From Tardiphaga sp051811025 (GTDB lineage Bacteria; Pseudomonadota; Alphaproteobacteria; Rhizobiales; Xanthobacteraceae), in contig NZ_JBPWQE010000001.1 in assembly GCF_051811025.1 (NCBI RefSeq), positions 3,844,001-3,908,000 of the forward strand: DNA of 64,000 nt, read 5' to 3'. This document shows positions 63,056 through 64,000 of the stretch, one piece after another. The translations under genes were made by a program, and so were the position numbers. The notes under the pieces were generated by a model, which was given only the letters and a program-made list of their open reading frames with translations, made no database searches and was not told where the DNA came from. Positions within the stretch are counted from its first letter, which is position 1. Every line of letters starts with the position of its first letter.

Positions 63056-63286
63056 TCACCATTGAAACAACACGCGCCGGGAGCGCTTAGCGGGTGCCAG
63101 CGGCGGGACTTGGAAGTCGTCGGGAGTGATCACCCGGGCGGCCTCTTTGCCGTCGAATTCCAGGCGACCGAGGACCACCATCAAGCCGAGGCGTACTTCT
63201 GCCTTCGCCGGTCCCGCAATCTCTCCAGAAGCGATGGTGGATTTCTGATGGCCTGGAAGCGTTAGTAGCGCGATCTGTAGTTCCAC
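63056..63286 (-). CDS. Hypothetical small protein, possibly a mobile-element remnant
   Basis: 76 residues from a GTG at 63286. MELQIALLTLPGHQKSTIASGEIAG, then LGLMVVLGRLEFDGKEAARVITPDDFQVPPLAP and a basic C-terminus KRSRRVLFQW. No family is recognised. It lies in the lower-GC segment next to the IS21-like repeats and could be a decayed passenger gene. Confidence 0.3.
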   Translation of the reverse strand: MELQIALLTLPGHQKSTIASGEIAGPAKAEVRLGLMVVLGRLEFDGKEAARVITPDDFQVPPLAPAKRSRRVLFQW

Positions 63287-63303
63287 TCATTCCTCGGAAT
63301 GAG
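63286..63303. repeat. 18-bp inverted repeat
   Basis: CTCATTCC and GGAATGAG separated by TC. It overlaps the GTG start of the 76-residue ORF. It may be an operator, an element end or chance. The stretch 63304-63523 around and beyond it shows no gene. Confidence 0.4.
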
Positions 63304-63523
63304 CATGACAATACTGTCATTAGCGCGTCGGTTTCTGTACCTAGCTTTTAAACTTGGCGGAAATCCGAACCTGAGACCCCTGCGTTTAGAGCGCTGTTCT
63401 CTGGCTACCATCTAGTTTGAAATCAATGACTTCTGAGCCTGTTCGAGACCTATTGACGCTGTTTGTTCGCAGGGGTTCTGTGGTTGGCACATTGAAGCTG
63501 AACGACGACAACCCGAGACCGGT

Positions 63524-63688
63524 TTAGCCAGCCCCTGCTCTCCGCAAAAAAGACCGTAGTTTCGCGAAGCGCTTCAATACGACTCCGACTTTGAGCTCGC
63601 TTTGGCTCCGAACTTGCGGGGCACGCCACTGGTACACGCGACCTTTGACGGGCGGCGTCGTGACGTCTGCACCATCCCACTGGCTCAT
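63524..63688 (-). CDS. Hypothetical small basic protein
   Basis: 54 residues from ATG at 63688: MSQWDGADVTTPPVKGRVYQ, then WRAPQVRSQSELKVGVVLKR and FAKLRSFLRRAGAG. GGGGA lies eight bases upstream. It is strongly basic at the C terminus. A competing frame (63450-63680) overlaps it. No family was recognised. It lies between the element remnant and the MarR-type gene. Confidence 0.35.
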   Translation of the reverse strand: MSQWDGADVTTPPVKGRVYQWRAPQVRSQSELKVGVVLKRFAKLRSFLRRAGAG

Positions 63689-63778
63689 CAGAAATCCCCG
63701 ACCAGAGTCCGCTTTCGCGGCCTTGGCCTCAACTTCGGCGCCGGCGTATCCTGCGCTCTTGCCGGCAGTTCGTAAGCA

Positions 63779-64000
63779 TCAGGGAAGCGTCGCCGGCGGC
63801 AGATCATCCCACCCAGAGTTCTCCAAAGCCTCCGAGAGCTCCCAGAGCAGCTCGTTCAAGCGCTGCTGGTCCGCCGTCTTGAAATTCCTGAACAAATGCG
63901 CCTGTCGTTGCCGCGAAACTCGCAGCAGCCGCGCAGAGAGCTTTTTCCCCTCGGCCGTCAATTTTGCAATGGCGGCCCGACCGCGGCTTCTTGTCTGCTC
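63779..64000 (-). CDS. MarR family transcriptional regulator, 5' end beyond the window
   Basis: About 73 C-terminal residues are visible and the frame is open to the right edge, so the true start lies outside. The segment after the wing, RGRAAIAKLTAEGKKLSARLLRVSRQRQAHLFRNF, followed by KTADQQRLNELLWELSEALENSG, matches the dimerisation helices of MarR proteins. The DNA-binding helices are not in view. The TTG at 63961 is internal, not a start. Confidence 0.7.
   Translation of the reverse strand, partial: EQTRSRGRAAIAKLTAEGKKLSARLLRVSRQRQAHLFRNFKTADQQRLNELLWELSEALENSGWDDLPPATLP

Noticed and set aside
62791..64000. Searched for a duplicated tRNA 3' end (attachment site) downstream of the tRNA
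   Set aside because: No second copy of the terminal 15-20 bases was found up to the window end, so island boundaries cannot be assigned.

Overview
The window is about 62-63% GC and dense with genes. Its contents point to an alphaproteobacterium of the Nitrobacteraceae (Bradyrhizobium / Rhodopseudomonas / Tardiphaga / Afipia group). The pointers are a tal-pgi fusion, a GlgE/TreS-maltokinase/TreYZ cluster, DUF6894, DUF3309, DUF3297 and DUF6496 proteins, a LigD/Ku pair, and GC-rich palindromic intergenic repeats. No rRNA, CRISPR array, phage module or origin was seen. One tRNA (CAU anticodon) is present near the right end.

Layout. (1) 1-5763: a plus-strand overlapping trio (acyl-CoA ligase cut by the left edge, octopine/nopaline-dehydrogenase-like enzyme, 3-hydroxyacyl-CoA dehydrogenase) converges on a NitT/TauT-type ABC importer that lacks a binding protein. 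(2) 5941-8090: DUF3297, glutathione peroxidase, amidase. (3) 8091-11470: a long structured non-coding stretch, a di-haem cytochrome c bracketed by two copies of a palindromic repeat, a sorbosone-dehydrogenase-type beta-propeller protein and DUF6894. (4) 11762-16198: pqqABCDE plus an S33 peptidase. Together with (3) this looks like a PQQ cofactor, PQQ-type sugar dehydrogenase and cytochrome c locus. (5) 16209-18080: an alpha/beta-barrel protein, a secreted unknown and an exported DsrE-like protein. (6) 18298-25876: pentose-phosphate genes tal-pgi, gnd, zwf, pgl, then gluconokinase and a HAD phosphatase. (7) 26056-44080: storage-carbon cluster. malQ and a GH15 enzyme lie on the minus strand. Divergent from them run glgE, treS-maltokinase, glgB, glgX, treZ and treY, tightly packed. 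(8) 44311-50803: PHA-system protein, DUF3309, ligD, ku, a small secreted protein, a histone-like DUF6496 protein, an unknown, and a DapA-family protein without its Schiff-base lysine. (9) 50800-54600: coupled small unknowns, PsiF-like protein, oxalate/formate-family MFS transporter, TusA-like protein, mobA. (10) 54675-58422: autotransporter and AraC regulator. (11) 58856-62639: three solute-binding proteins of three unrelated transporter classes with no permeases, then DUF1328. (12) 62791-64000: tRNA followed by lower-GC DNA with 22-23 bp direct repeats resembling an IS21-type end, small unknown ORFs, and the 3' part of a MarR-type gene.

How the parts connect. PQQ made by region 4 could serve the propeller dehydrogenase, with electrons passing to the cytochrome. 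Gluconate from periplasmic oxidation could enter region 6 through gluconokinase. Region 7 encodes enzymes to strip trehalose from glucan (GlgX, TreY, TreZ) and to rebuild glucan from trehalose (TreS-Mak, GlgE, GlgB). LigD with Ku is a two-protein end-joining system, here beside a lysine-rich histone-like protein. Family calls rest on motifs read by eye; no database search was run.
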